Shown here in pieces: positions 12,022 to 21,662 of a stretch of 64,000 nt of DNA. Below the pieces are notes generated by a model. The model was given only the letters and a program-made list of their open reading frames with translations. It was not told the origin of the DNA and did no database searches. Source of the DNA: Rotaria socialis (taxonomy: Eukaryota; Rotifera; Eurotatoria; Philodinida; Philodinidae); assembly GCA_905331475.1 (NCBI GenBank), contig CAJNYU010003776.1, positions 124,001-188,000 on the forward strand, given 5' to 3'. The position numbers and the translations under genes were made by a program. Each line of letters begins with the position of its first letter. Within the stretch, counting starts at the first letter, position 1.

Positions 12022-13285
12022 TCAGTTGTTTTCTTGACAATTCTGACATGTTACTAATATCACTTTGCTAGAATGAAAAATACAGACGTTTTGTCGAAAT
12101 TTTCGTCCAGATTTTGCCGGATCTAAATTAGTGTTGACATCAAGATGCTGCATACTTCTCGAAGGAATGTGAAAACTTAGAGATAGTAAATCAAGCTTTA
12201 CTTTTGGTTTGAGACAAGATTCTTCGCTGAAAAGTTGATTTTGCGAGCATGCCAATGCCTTACTCAATTCTGTAAGGAGCATAATACGTCGAGTATGTGT
12301 TCTTTCTGTACTTGATGCAAAATTTTAACAATCAAATTGTCAAAGCATTTATTGCAGCAATATCAATCAAATTATAAAAAACCGTCATAGGCCATCGTCG
12401 ATTGATTCGTCGAACTGTGCATGATCCAATACATTGATCAGTAGCAACTACACGACATTTTGTTTGATTGTAATCATGGACTGCACATGGCAATTTATTC
12501 TCACCACCAAATGTTTCGGAAACTTTATGTAATGAAAGTAATAGAATAATTGGTATTTTATTTTCTTTTGCTTGATAAGATAGGAGCATGTATGGACCAG
12601 AAAAATAAAACTACGATGAAAACAATTGTTTTCGACATGATTTAAGTTTATTGGGTAAAAATCAGCGTCTGTGTTCGACAACTCCAATGAACGTAATTTT
12701 TCGATTCAGCATTGCTTCACTCAACTGCATATCCGTGAAGTACTGATAAAATGTAATGATACGGCCTTGTTTAATATTATTCGGCCATCGATCAGCTAAA
12801 TGAAGAGCCACATCAGTAGCAAGATTCTTCTGAATTACGTTGTTCTTTTTTCCAGTATATAGATCGAGTGATAAAACATATCGACTATCAGCATCACACA
12901 GCATCAAAAACATTAACCCATACTTGGCCGGTTTTCTCAACATATACTGCACGAAACAACAGCGACCACGAAAGGGCACTAATTGTTCGTCAACAGTTAA
13001 ATTTTGCGGGTACAAAATGCCGAGAAAGTTATTTGGCCAAACTTTCAAAAATTGATCTAATACGAACAAGACAATCAGATTTATCACGATGTTGTCGATC
13101 ATAGAATCGAATAAATTGCAGAAGATGTTTAAAACATTGAAGGAACATTGTAGCTCGATATATTGGATGACTTTGACTAATGTCCCATAGTTCACTAAGT
13201 AATTCATGATTGTTACGATTCACACCAGATTGAATAAGTAGACCTATAAAGGAGTCTAATTCAATACGATCTAACGGTGGGGAAA
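12022..13285 (-). pseudogene. piggyBac transposase, catalytic core and C-terminus (broken)
   Basis: Minus-strand pieces give piggyBac DDE transposase sequence in order. LISPPLDRIELDSFIGLLIQ and HELLSELW (13029-13285) match the N-terminal part of the family domain. NLTVDEQLVPFRGRC, KPAKYGL and LCDADSRYVLSLDLYTGK (12662-13050) match the start of the catalytic core. RRWPMTVFYNLIDIAAINA (near 12340-12420) matches the later core, and a tail with CQNC ends at 12022. At least two frame changes separate the pieces. By comparison with the family, the first catalytic Asp (LCDAD) survives, the second is Tyr (TFYQYFT) and the third is Val (KCRVVATDQ). The protein is dead by both frame and active site. 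The N-terminus continues beyond the insertion at 13290-14481. Confidence 0.88.
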
Positions 13286-13289
13286 TTAA

Positions 13290-14481
13290 CTTCCGTCTCA
13301 CTTCTTTTTTACGAACTCCGGTAAAATAATTTGTTTACGATCTCCTGACATGAACAAAAATACAGGGTGTTCGGAATCGATTCTGACAATAGCTTTTTCA
13401 TAGGATATAACCATTGAAAAAGCTATTGCCAGAATTGATTCCCAACTTCAGTCAAATTTTACTGTTTACGAACTTCAAAATTTGGCTGGAGATCGTAATC
13501 AGAATCTCCGGATGTTTGTAATGACCAAGACAGAAAGGCCGTACTAAAAACACGACACAATTTTCGTAAGTATGTTTAGGTTAGTTCACCTGTGAGAGAA
13601 TATGAAGTGATACGATAGTCTTGCAACCTTGAATCATGTTTAGCGAATGTTCCGATGAATTCAAGCAATTACGATTGCATTACTGATTACTATTATAACT
13701 CTAGTTTTAGTTATTATTCTCGTTATTCCTTCAATGCATTCTCTATTTCAAATACCAATTTTATTGAAAGAAAGAAATACATATTTATTCGTCACTCTAG
13801 TGTTAATGTATATCATCATTCTATTCATGAGAATTCTTCTCTAGAAAAAAGAAATAAAAGGAAAACAAATCATCTTCTTCATTATAGAATAATTTTCAAA
13901 TGTATATACTTTTCACTTCTTTATGAAGATTCAACCTGATTTATCTTTACTGCTCAATTATTTGTGTAGTCAATCATATTTGAACTTGGAGACTCTTTTT
14001 TACATTATATACTATTTCATTTCTACTGAGACCACTGTCTTCTCTTCGTATCATGAACAAATTACAAGACGAAAATTAGAAATAACTTCTTATGCCATTC
14101 TAGCACAAAGAGTATAAGTAGAGAAAGAATGATCTCCTACTTATATAATCATGGGTGTAATCAAAAATTGGAACCTATTATATTATTGCCTATAAGATCA
14201 GAAAGTCTTGTATTTCAATTACAATATTCTTATAAATTCTTTTACGAACTCCATATTAAAGTACCCTTAGAATTACCTGCTGAACAACCGACCGTGTTCA
14301 TTACGATCGTCAGGTGTTACATTAAATACAGCAAAAATATTCTATTCCGAACACCCAGTAAACACATTACGATCTCCAGTACATAGGTGTTTACGAACTA
14401 CTGTCATAAATTTTTACGAATAAAAATCATTTCCCAACATCCGGTCACATTTATCGGTGTTCGTAAAAGCTGAGACGGAAA
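13290..14481. mobile_element. TTAA-flanked element (1.19 kb) inside the piggyBac gene
   Basis: Inverted ends CTTCCGTCTCA (13290) and TGAGACGGAAA (ending 14481) continue inward as related TTTTTACGAACTCCGG and CACCGATAAATGT segments. The flanks are TTAA (13286-13289) and CTAA (14482-14485), an aged TTAA duplication, so this is another piggyBac-type, probably non-autonomous, element. A hairpin lies at about 13374-13441 (CAATAGCTTTTTCA and its complement). Three short plus-strand frames (13655-13939, 13923-14117, 14129-14386) follow one another; I do not recognise them. The element interrupts the transposase after its N-terminal part, so it came later. Confidence 0.75.
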
Positions 14482-14485
14482 CTAA

Positions 14486-14880
14486 CTCAACCCTAATGGT
14501 ATCCATTTATACGGATTCAATTTTTTTTGCATTCAAATCTCGTAAAGAACTTTGCTATTGATCAAGATATCTTTCAGCATATAACGATTGGTATGAAAAA
14601 CAGTTTCATCAAGAATCTTGTTTGTAAAAGAATGTTTGAAAGTATCTAGAGTGGCCTGAACTGTTCTGATATATGTTCACTGGTGGAAGTTGGCATCTGA
14701 TTCAGCAGCACCAATATCATAGTCACCAGCTAAATCAGAATTTTTGCTATCGGCAATATCATCATTAATTTCATCGTTCTCTGTCAACAAAATCTCCCGC
14801 ATTCGTTTTAAATTCGTTTTATGAATTGTGTTCATTCGAAAATTCACACGATTCGGAAATGTAAACGATGAATTCGATGA
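14486..14880 (-). pseudogene. piggyBac transposase, N-terminal part (broken)
   Basis: The minus strand reads MREILLTENDEINDDIAD and GAAESDANFHQ, an acidic stretch usual before the piggyBac domain, then after a stop ILDETVFHTNRYMLKD. The frame leads into the TTAA element and resumes beyond it at 13285 with LISPPLDRIELD. It is part of the same dead gene as the piece at 12022-13285; no intact start is identified. Confidence 0.6.
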
Positions 14881-15223
14881 AACTGTGATATAGAATATGA
14901 TTCATTAATATTCATGGTAAACCTAGAAACGAATCGAAACTTATCCAAATGGGAAAACAATGGCAAGACAACAGATGATAGCTACATCAAGACTAAAAAT
15001 TTTCTCTGTAACACTATAGCTGCTGTGGTGTCCACATGGACCCACACCTGCACTTGTTTCACGTTAGACCTATTCACAATTTCTCGTATGGATATTATTC
15101 AATAACAAGGGACTAGAGATTGGAGAATAAGAATAATCCAAAACCACAAACGCTAATGTAGTTCTATACAAAAAATGACTAGGTGGGTCCGCTTGGACCC
15201 CTAAGCAGCTTACGAAGGGCTAA

Positions 15224-16740
15224 CGAACAAATAACATGTAATTTCGCCATATGTAATACATGTCGCACATGATATTTTCCCTTCTCCCCTATTCTTCTCT
15301 AATCACTATTTCATCAGAATGCGTTAATGTGAAATTGAAACAAAATAGTAGAACATAATTCTTTTATCAAGAACATCTGTGAAGATGCACGTAAGGAAGC
15401 AAAGAAGTAACTAGCTTCATTTTATCTCTCTTTTCGTCTTACTTTTGACATACACATGCGTTTTTCCCAAAGCAAGGCTGTTATTCAACTGTGAAAGATA
15501 AAACACATTGAGCTGATGTATCAAGATCTCTGTAAAAAATGTTGAAGAAACGCCAGTTCGAATGTAGTAAATCTATGTAGTAGCGAAGTTTTTAGACAAG
15601 TCATTTGATACCATTTAACTTGATCATTCCTCTTTTGCAAACTCCTTATCATCCTAAACATTCTGCAGTCAAATGGATCCGTTGAATTTTGAACTCGATG
15701 ACTTGATGATCCCGATCTGCAACCCATGAACTCGTTGAATGAGCAAACCCGTCCTCTCATTTAATTATGCGCTCCATTGCATTGATTAAGCCAATGAATC
15801 TATTTGGCACGTGAGCTGCATAATCAGTTTCAATTAGAAGTAACATAAAATTTATGTTAATTGAAACTTCAGTGAATTTAGATTTCAATTCCAAATATCA
15901 TGAGATCAACGATGAAAGCTGATGTTTTGAGTTAGAATTCCATGAAGTTTAATGAATTACTCAAACATTGGCAGATTTCTTCATAGTAAAGAAAATTTCA
16001 ATCGGCTTGAATTATTATTTTTAAACATTTCTAACAACTGTTGTTCACATCAAGAAGTTTGTGTTCAAATTATTACTGTAACCGATTGGATTTCAGACAG
16101 CTTTTTCTATGCGAATAATTTTGTATGGTATTCTCTGAGTCATTTAACGTGACATCTTTTTATAGATTGTATTTGGTTCTAATAATCGTATGATTTCTAC
16201 GTACTGGTGCATATGGGCATGATTTAAGTGTGCTCAACGATTTGAAGAGAAATGTAAAGACTATCGTGATAAGACACACAAAGAGTGATGATGACTGAAC
16301 TGGAGCATAAAAATGGAACGCTATGCTAAAATCTTATAGAAGCAAAAGTAGTGCTACTGAAGGCAGATTGGCTAAATAGAATGATTTGTGCAACATATTA
16401 TACGACAAGGAAAGGGCCACATAATAATTTTGCTAGGAGAATCATGATATAAAGTCCATTGCTCTACCTACCACGTACAAAACAACAAATGTAGCAAGAC
16501 ACATTCAATGGATTCTTTGAAACATATAGTCATTAAAGTTTATTATGATCACTTATAATCAACAGATCTACTTTCAGTTGAGAAATGAATAAAATTTCAT
16601 CTTCGATCGCTAGGAGTTCTAATTTTGGTAAAAAATAAAAGACTAATTTCAAATATGGAGATGATTATACTGCCAGTACACACTATAATGATAGAAGCTA
16701 ACAAAGACAGATCTAATTGAATAGTTTTGTGTTTCTTCAT
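15224..16740. other. Gene-free region
   Basis: No supported gene, RNA gene or clear repeat. Two open stretches (minus 15521-15760, plus 15952-16152) have no recognisable domain and no convincing splice context. Confidence 0.4.
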
Positions 16741-17110
16741 TACCCAGGTTGACTAATCCGACGACGAATTCTACCGAATCCTATAACATTCTACTAACTG
16801 AGGAAAATTCAATTGGATTCTGGGTTTCGGAATTATTGACGGATCCGACGGAAGAATTTAAACAAATTATCAAAATTCTATTTAATACAAAAAAAGCGTT
16901 TTAGAGGTTGACTATAGCAGAATTTTGTGGCGTATCGGATCCCAAAGTAGGATACGATCGGATATATGTCGGATTCCGATCCTATGGATCCGAATCTCGG
17001 TTCGAAACCTGGAATCTGTCGATTTTCGTGGATTTTCATATAAGATCCGAGGCAATCCGTTTTCAGATCTGATTAGTCCCCTATTGCGTCCCCCGTTAAT
17101 TGATTCCGAA
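16741..17110. repeat. GGATCCGA-rich dispersed repeat, locus 1
   Basis: Dense in GGATCC, GGATTC, GAATCC and CCGAAT words on both strands, so locally full of short imperfect palindromes. A stretch near 16817-16853 (GGATTCTGGGTTTCGG, then ATTGACGGATCC) resembles 55589-55622 (GGATTCCGGGTTAAGG, then CTAACGGATCC), so it belongs to a repeat family seen twice in the window. No coding potential is supported, although both strands stay open by composition. Confidence 0.5.
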
Positions 17111-17671
17111 TCCGCCCCCACCCATATTCGTCCCCACTCTAAATTGGTCCCCAATTATATTAATTGGCGCTTGATTTCAAAAAATATGAATTTCTAATGT
17201 AGCTATAATAAAGGTGAAAGAAATTTTTTATCGTAATATTAACAAGTGAATATAAACAGTTTTTGCAACAATTAGAAAGAATTAAAAAATTGTCGAGCAA
17301 TCACAGCATTATATCAAGATAAAGAAAATATACTCGTGCAATTTCGTGAACGACTCCGCCATTCTACTACTGTTTTCCGTTCACGTTTGAGAGTATATTG
17401 AAAACCATTATAGTTCAACGCCTTTCCTGTTCGTTCTGTTGGAGTAAAACTGAGCATATTTCAATATGCTTACAAATAAAAAATGTCGATCAGTCAGCCG
17501 TGGACACTTGGTCACTACATGGAACTTTATTACAGGCTGCTGGATTATACCAGAAGAAATGAATCCGATTGTCATTGCCACTAGCTGTGTATATAGACAG
17601 AGCGAAGCATGAACGTTTCAATGTTAAATAGAGTGGGAACGAATTCGGAATCGAATTTTTGGGGACCAGTT
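17111..17671. other. Gene-free region
   Basis: No gene, RNA gene or structured repeat recognised. The short minus-strand frame at 17490-17684 shows no known domain. Confidence 0.4.
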
Positions 17672-17841
17672 CCCAGTCAGACAAGTAACGAAAAAATCGA
17701 CATTTTTATGCGTTAAAAAAAATTATTTTGACTAAAAACAAGTTTAAAAGCATTAACATGTATCGATTCACTTTTTTTCTCACAAAAAAGTATTTATTTA
17801 ACTCATAAAAATGTCGATTTTTCGTTACTTGTCTGACTGGG
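17672..17841. mobile_element. 170-bp foldback MITE
   Basis: Near-perfect inverted ends of about 43 bp: CCCAGTCAGACAAGTAACG at 17672 and its complement CGTTACTTGTCTGACTGGG ending at 17841. Inside these, ATCGACATTTTTATG faces CATAAAAATGTCGAT. The centre (about 80 bp) is AT-rich. No target duplication longer than 2-3 bp is evident. The superfamily is not assigned. Confidence 0.85.
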
Positions 17842-18465
17842 TTCAAATTAAGACTAACCCTTGTATTGTTAAACACAATTTTAACGTTCTTGTACGTCCA
17901 AATTATCTCTCCGATAGTAATCATGATCATTCGTATTAGCTCGTCTATCTAATTGTGTACATAATATCATTTTTCGGATAATAATTGTCTAGATAGAGAA
18001 AACATGATGCATATTTTGTTTTCATGAAAGGTATAATAAAATTCACATTTGATTGCATGAAAGATAGTTCAATTATCTTCTGATTAAAGGGTCTGTTATA
18101 ACTTTGTATTTAAGTCTAGAAGATCTAGAAAAGTAACCCACAAATATAAAATATGGAACATAAAAGGCTTAGATAATATGAGCCGTGAATCATAGGGTGA
18201 GAGTATATGACTTCTCATCAACCACACCCATTATATCAATTCATTTCAATATTAGGATAAACTTCAACTATTTTGATTTCATTATATTCATGTAATATTA
18301 AGATTTCGAACATGCGTGATGATGGTTGTCTGAGCAACAGTCTAAACACGTCCTATAGAGCTTGAAATCCATACAATTTAAGCACACCCTCTACCCAAAT
18401 CATACGTTCCTGCTCTATAAGAATTGATTAGAAGAACTTGAATAGTATTTTCATGAGGTTAGGCA
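17842..18465. other. Gene-free region downstream of the ART gene
   Basis: AT-rich DNA between the foldback element and the 3' end of the WWE-ART gene. It presumably includes the 3'UTR of that gene. Nothing else is recognised. Confidence 0.4.
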
Positions 18466-19497
18466 CTATTTTGTTAGATAAATCTCCCATTTGTTGTCAA
18501 TTTCATCGAAAATGCATGAATGAACAGAGAAACGAAAGCGTGGATCCAGCAGTTGCTCTTCTTCGCTTGGATAGTTTGAATAAAGTGACACATCTTCGCC
18601 ATCCTTCTCAAAAATATCGATAATAAAAAGAACGTTTCCGAATTCTTCAGCTTTCTTGCGATTTCTACTTGTTGATGTGAACGCAGGAAAGTAAGCAATA
18701 TTGTATGGATCAAGAGACAGTTGACGATATTGTTCGATTTGGTCTTCTGATAAGTTCGCTCCTCTATACACAGTCTGATCCTTTCCTTCATGATCGTGTT
18801 CCAGACGTTGAAGGAGATATACAAAAGGACCAAATGTGGGCACTCGGCTCATTAAAAGTTCTTCATGTTCTTCATCTCCACTTAGCCGCATCGCTTCGTT
18901 TAATTTCTTATATAAGAATGACTCCATACAGTAGAGCCGAACGCAACAATTCCATACCTGTACTTGATCTGCGTATTTGGTTTTAAGCAGTTCTTTAGCC
19001 ATCCAGTTTGCTTCTTTCGTCTTGCTCACCCGTTTGCCTTCCATGATGAAACCTTCGGCTGCTTTGTCCACAAACCATTGACGCACTTCTGCATCGTGAA
19101 GCCCTCTACGGTGTTCAAGATCAAAATACTTCTGAACTGCAACCATGAAGTTAAACGAAGAAGATGAATCCCAGTCTGAGAAAGGCCGCGACGGATTGAC
19201 TGGGTTAGGCATAAAGCGTGCTTCTCTTAGTCTCGATTCTTTTCGTTCGTTGACTACTCTCTTCACAGGTCGTTGGTTGTTCTCATTCTTATTAGAAATT
19301 TGAACCATGTGTTTGAAATTAATATGGTAGCTATCGAGTAAAACATCGGGAAGTTTCTTTTGAAGAGCCTCTTCGATGATGGCCATCTCAACGTCGGAGA
19401 ATCGAGACCACTCCTCGGGTTCTGAAGAAGACCAGGGATCATCATTTGATTTCCAAAACCACTCAAACTTTATAAGGGCCTGTGATGCATTCGCCAT
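18466..19497 (-). CDS. WWE-domain arginine ADP-ribosyltransferase (ART)
   Basis: An intact single-exon gene of 343 residues. Residues about 9-82 form a WWE domain (FEWFWKSNDDPW, EEW, YHINFKHMVQI, RPVKRV), a module that binds poly- or iso-ADP-ribose in known proteins. Residues about 110-343 form an ART fold of the R-S-E class: YRG with Arg245, FTSTS at 273-277 and EEE at 312-314, where the last Glu would be catalytic. The E-x-E pattern predicts mono-ADP-ribosylation of arginine using NAD+. No signal peptide or membrane segment is seen, so it is probably intracellular. WWE-ART fusions are common in bdelloid rotifers. The lack of introns contrasts with the other genes here, and the neighbours are transposons, which fits an expanding, mobile gene family. 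The start is the ATG at 19497. Substrate unknown. Confidence 0.92.
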   Translation of the reverse strand: MANASQALIKFEWFWKSNDDPWSSSEPEEWSRFSDVEMAIIEEALQKKLPDVLLDSYHINFKHMVQISNKNENNQRPVKRVVNERKESRLREARFMPNPVNPSRPFSDWDSSSSFNFMVAVQKYFDLEHRRGLHDAEVRQWFVDKAAEGFIMEGKRVSKTKEANWMAKELLKTKYADQVQVWNCCVRLYCMESFLYKKLNEAMRLSGDEEHEELLMSRVPTFGPFVYLLQRLEHDHEGKDQTVYRGANLSEDQIEQYRQLSLDPYNIAYFPAFTSTSRNRKKAEEFGNVLFIIDIFEKDGEDVSLYSNYPSEEEQLLDPRFRFSVHSCIFDEIDNKWEIYLTK

Positions 19498-21662
19498 TTA
19501 GTTATTTACTGTCAATACTCGAAAAGTAAAAAGAATTTGATCACCAAATTATCGTGACTCAACGTAGGAATTCGGTGAGAACTTGCAAGCGATGAGAATG
19601 ATATTTGATCTACAACAAAAGCAAATAAATTGAAGAGAGGGAGTTCCTATTTAAGTACATGACATCATATATCTGAGGTTGGTGATACTGTTGGCTTAAT
19701 AGAAATTTTATCCGTGAGAACGAATATCTCTGCTAGGTGCAGGAGATCCCGAATATCAAAATTCTGCATTAGTAGGCTTTCGCCCACGACTATCTCCCAA
19801 AAAGATCAGTGAAAACCCATAATCATGTATGCCAAATGGTGTCTTCCTAGAGGTTTAACTATTCACAAGATCACCGAGTTCAAATGAGGTCTAGTATGGG
19901 ATTTCCTTTTATAGAATTGGAAACTTCAATTTTATCTCCTAAAGGAAAGTTATTTTCATTCAAATATCTTGAAAATTAGTCCTGTTATACGAGGTGAATA
20001 TTCTTTGTTTACTTTTTTCGTTTAAGTTTCAACAGAAAGGATGTGGGTTGATATGACACAGAAACCAAAATGTACCCATCCAAACACCCACACCCACACC
20101 CTGCTTCTTTGTCTGTCCATAGTAACAGCGACGTCCAAAGTTCTATCTTTAAATACTTCAACACTCTTTTCAAATCACATTTTACGAAAGTAAAAATTGA
20201 CAAAATTCAGTCGTACATGCTTAACGTCATAAAAAATAAAATTGAAAAAGAAGGGCGTTTATCGCGTGTCTTTCGTTTTGTTTGATTTTAGTTCATTTGC
20301 TTGACGAAATTTATTTTTCGTCAGAGAACGTGACTATCGAAAAAAGGGGAGACCGTAAAACAAAACAAATATTATGAGTTTTGTAATTATTAATATCTAC
20401 CTGGAGAAACAAAATTGAAAATGAAGTTTGAGCCTCTTACTTTCTGTTATTTCTTCTCAGCCCGTGAGGGAAATCCTTATTGTCATCAATAGCAAGTGTG
20501 CACAGCAAGGGGCTAAAAGCAGATTGCAATCTAGTAGAAGATAATTTTATAGCTCCTAGATGTTCGTTTCTATTTCAATTACTTTGACCCAAGCACGAGA
20601 GAGCATTCCATGAAAGAAGAAAAGCATCAAAGAATGCAAATCAAATAAATAAATATCAATTAGAGCTGAAACATGCCAAAGCGTATAGTGTGTGTCTATA
20701 AATGGGCACTAGAAGACGCTATTCAGGTGTTTATCGTATATTAAAAAATAGTATTTCTAGGTATTCTACTGGAAAATTTTCAGTATGTTCGAGATTGAAT
20801 CTGTCTTGTGATTTTGTTCATGCTGAATTGTTCTAAAATAACATTTTTCGAAAATGTAAATTAGATAATTTAGTATCATACTTTTCTTTATATATAGAAA
20901 ATCAATGATATGATTTCTTTTGAGATATGAGTGTGAGTGTGGATTTTTATATAGGCGCCGTGAATATCCACACCCACACCCAAAATCTTGGAACTTCACA
21001 GTTTCTGACAGAAATCTCATATACAGGTCGAACAGTCCGGCCTGGATGAGTCTCTTGCTCTTCTAAAGGCAATATTTTCAAAACACCTGCACATGTACGA
21101 AATCTCGTTACTCTCTTAAAAAACTCATAAAGATATCATAAACTAATGATTCGTAGATACTCGGTGCGCGAAGTTGTTAAAGATGCTACCTTCTCTCCAT
21201 TAATTCGAAACAAATCAGTTTTCAAAGCGCATTAACTTTAGGTAATTGTTCCTATACACACAAAAACACGTTGGCTCTCACTAGATGTCGCTTGTAGCTT
21301 GATATTTAATAATATAATATACAAAACTATTACCTTGCACGATATAATCATTTAGATTGTTCATCAGTAATTCTTTAATGTTAAAATTTCTCTCACTTTT
21401 TTAATTCCAAAAAACATTTCTATTTCCCGATTGGATGAAAACCTTATACCAGTCACATGTCTAGTATACGAATACATGCATGAAAAAATGATTGATGATA
21501 CGATGCATATGCAGTAGACTGTTCGCATGATTAATGTTTTGGCTAACATTTAGTGTCGTTTCACATGAGTAAATCAAATATTTAAACATGTATAGAGTTT
21601 CTGTAGTTTTTCTATGGGGTTAAATTTAAACGCCCTCTAAATATATATTTTTTCTAGATGAT
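19498..21662. other. Gene-free region with two telomere-like hairpins
   Basis: No gene is supported between the ART gene and ITFG1. At about 20040-20100 GGATGTGGGTTGAT faces CACCCACACCCACACCC. At about 20928-20982 GAGTGTGAGTGTGGAT faces ATCCACACCCACACCC. Both are short inverted pairs of TGTGGG-like units, the bdelloid telomere repeat. The rest is AT-rich and unremarkable. Confidence 0.5.

Larger units (their letters stand above)
10816..15223 (-). mobile_element. piggyBac transposon, inactive, with nested insertions
   Basis: Left end: TTAA (10816-10819) then CCCTTCGTAAC. Right end: CTTACGAAGGG then CTAA (15220-15223). These are matching inverted ends flanked by a piggyBac TTAA target, one copy mutated. 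A shared inner block, GGGGTCCGCTCGGTCCCACC near 11631 and GGTGGGTCCGCTTGGACCCC near 15182, sits near each end, as subterminal repeats do in this superfamily. The transposase reads on the minus strand in broken pieces. The left terminal repeat was later split by the hAT-like element at 10848-11605, and the gene by a TTAA element at 13290-14481. Without the insertions the element would be about 2.4 kb, typical of piggyBac. Confidence 0.9.

Noticed and set aside
12840-13104. Plus-strand frames overlapping the transposase
   Set aside because: They mirror the minus-strand piggyBac coding sequence, which has clear family motifs.
16912-17197. Overlapping 80-90 codon frames on both strands
   Set aside because: The GGATCC-rich composition leaves few stops on either strand; peptides are Ile/Arg/Ser-rich without domains.
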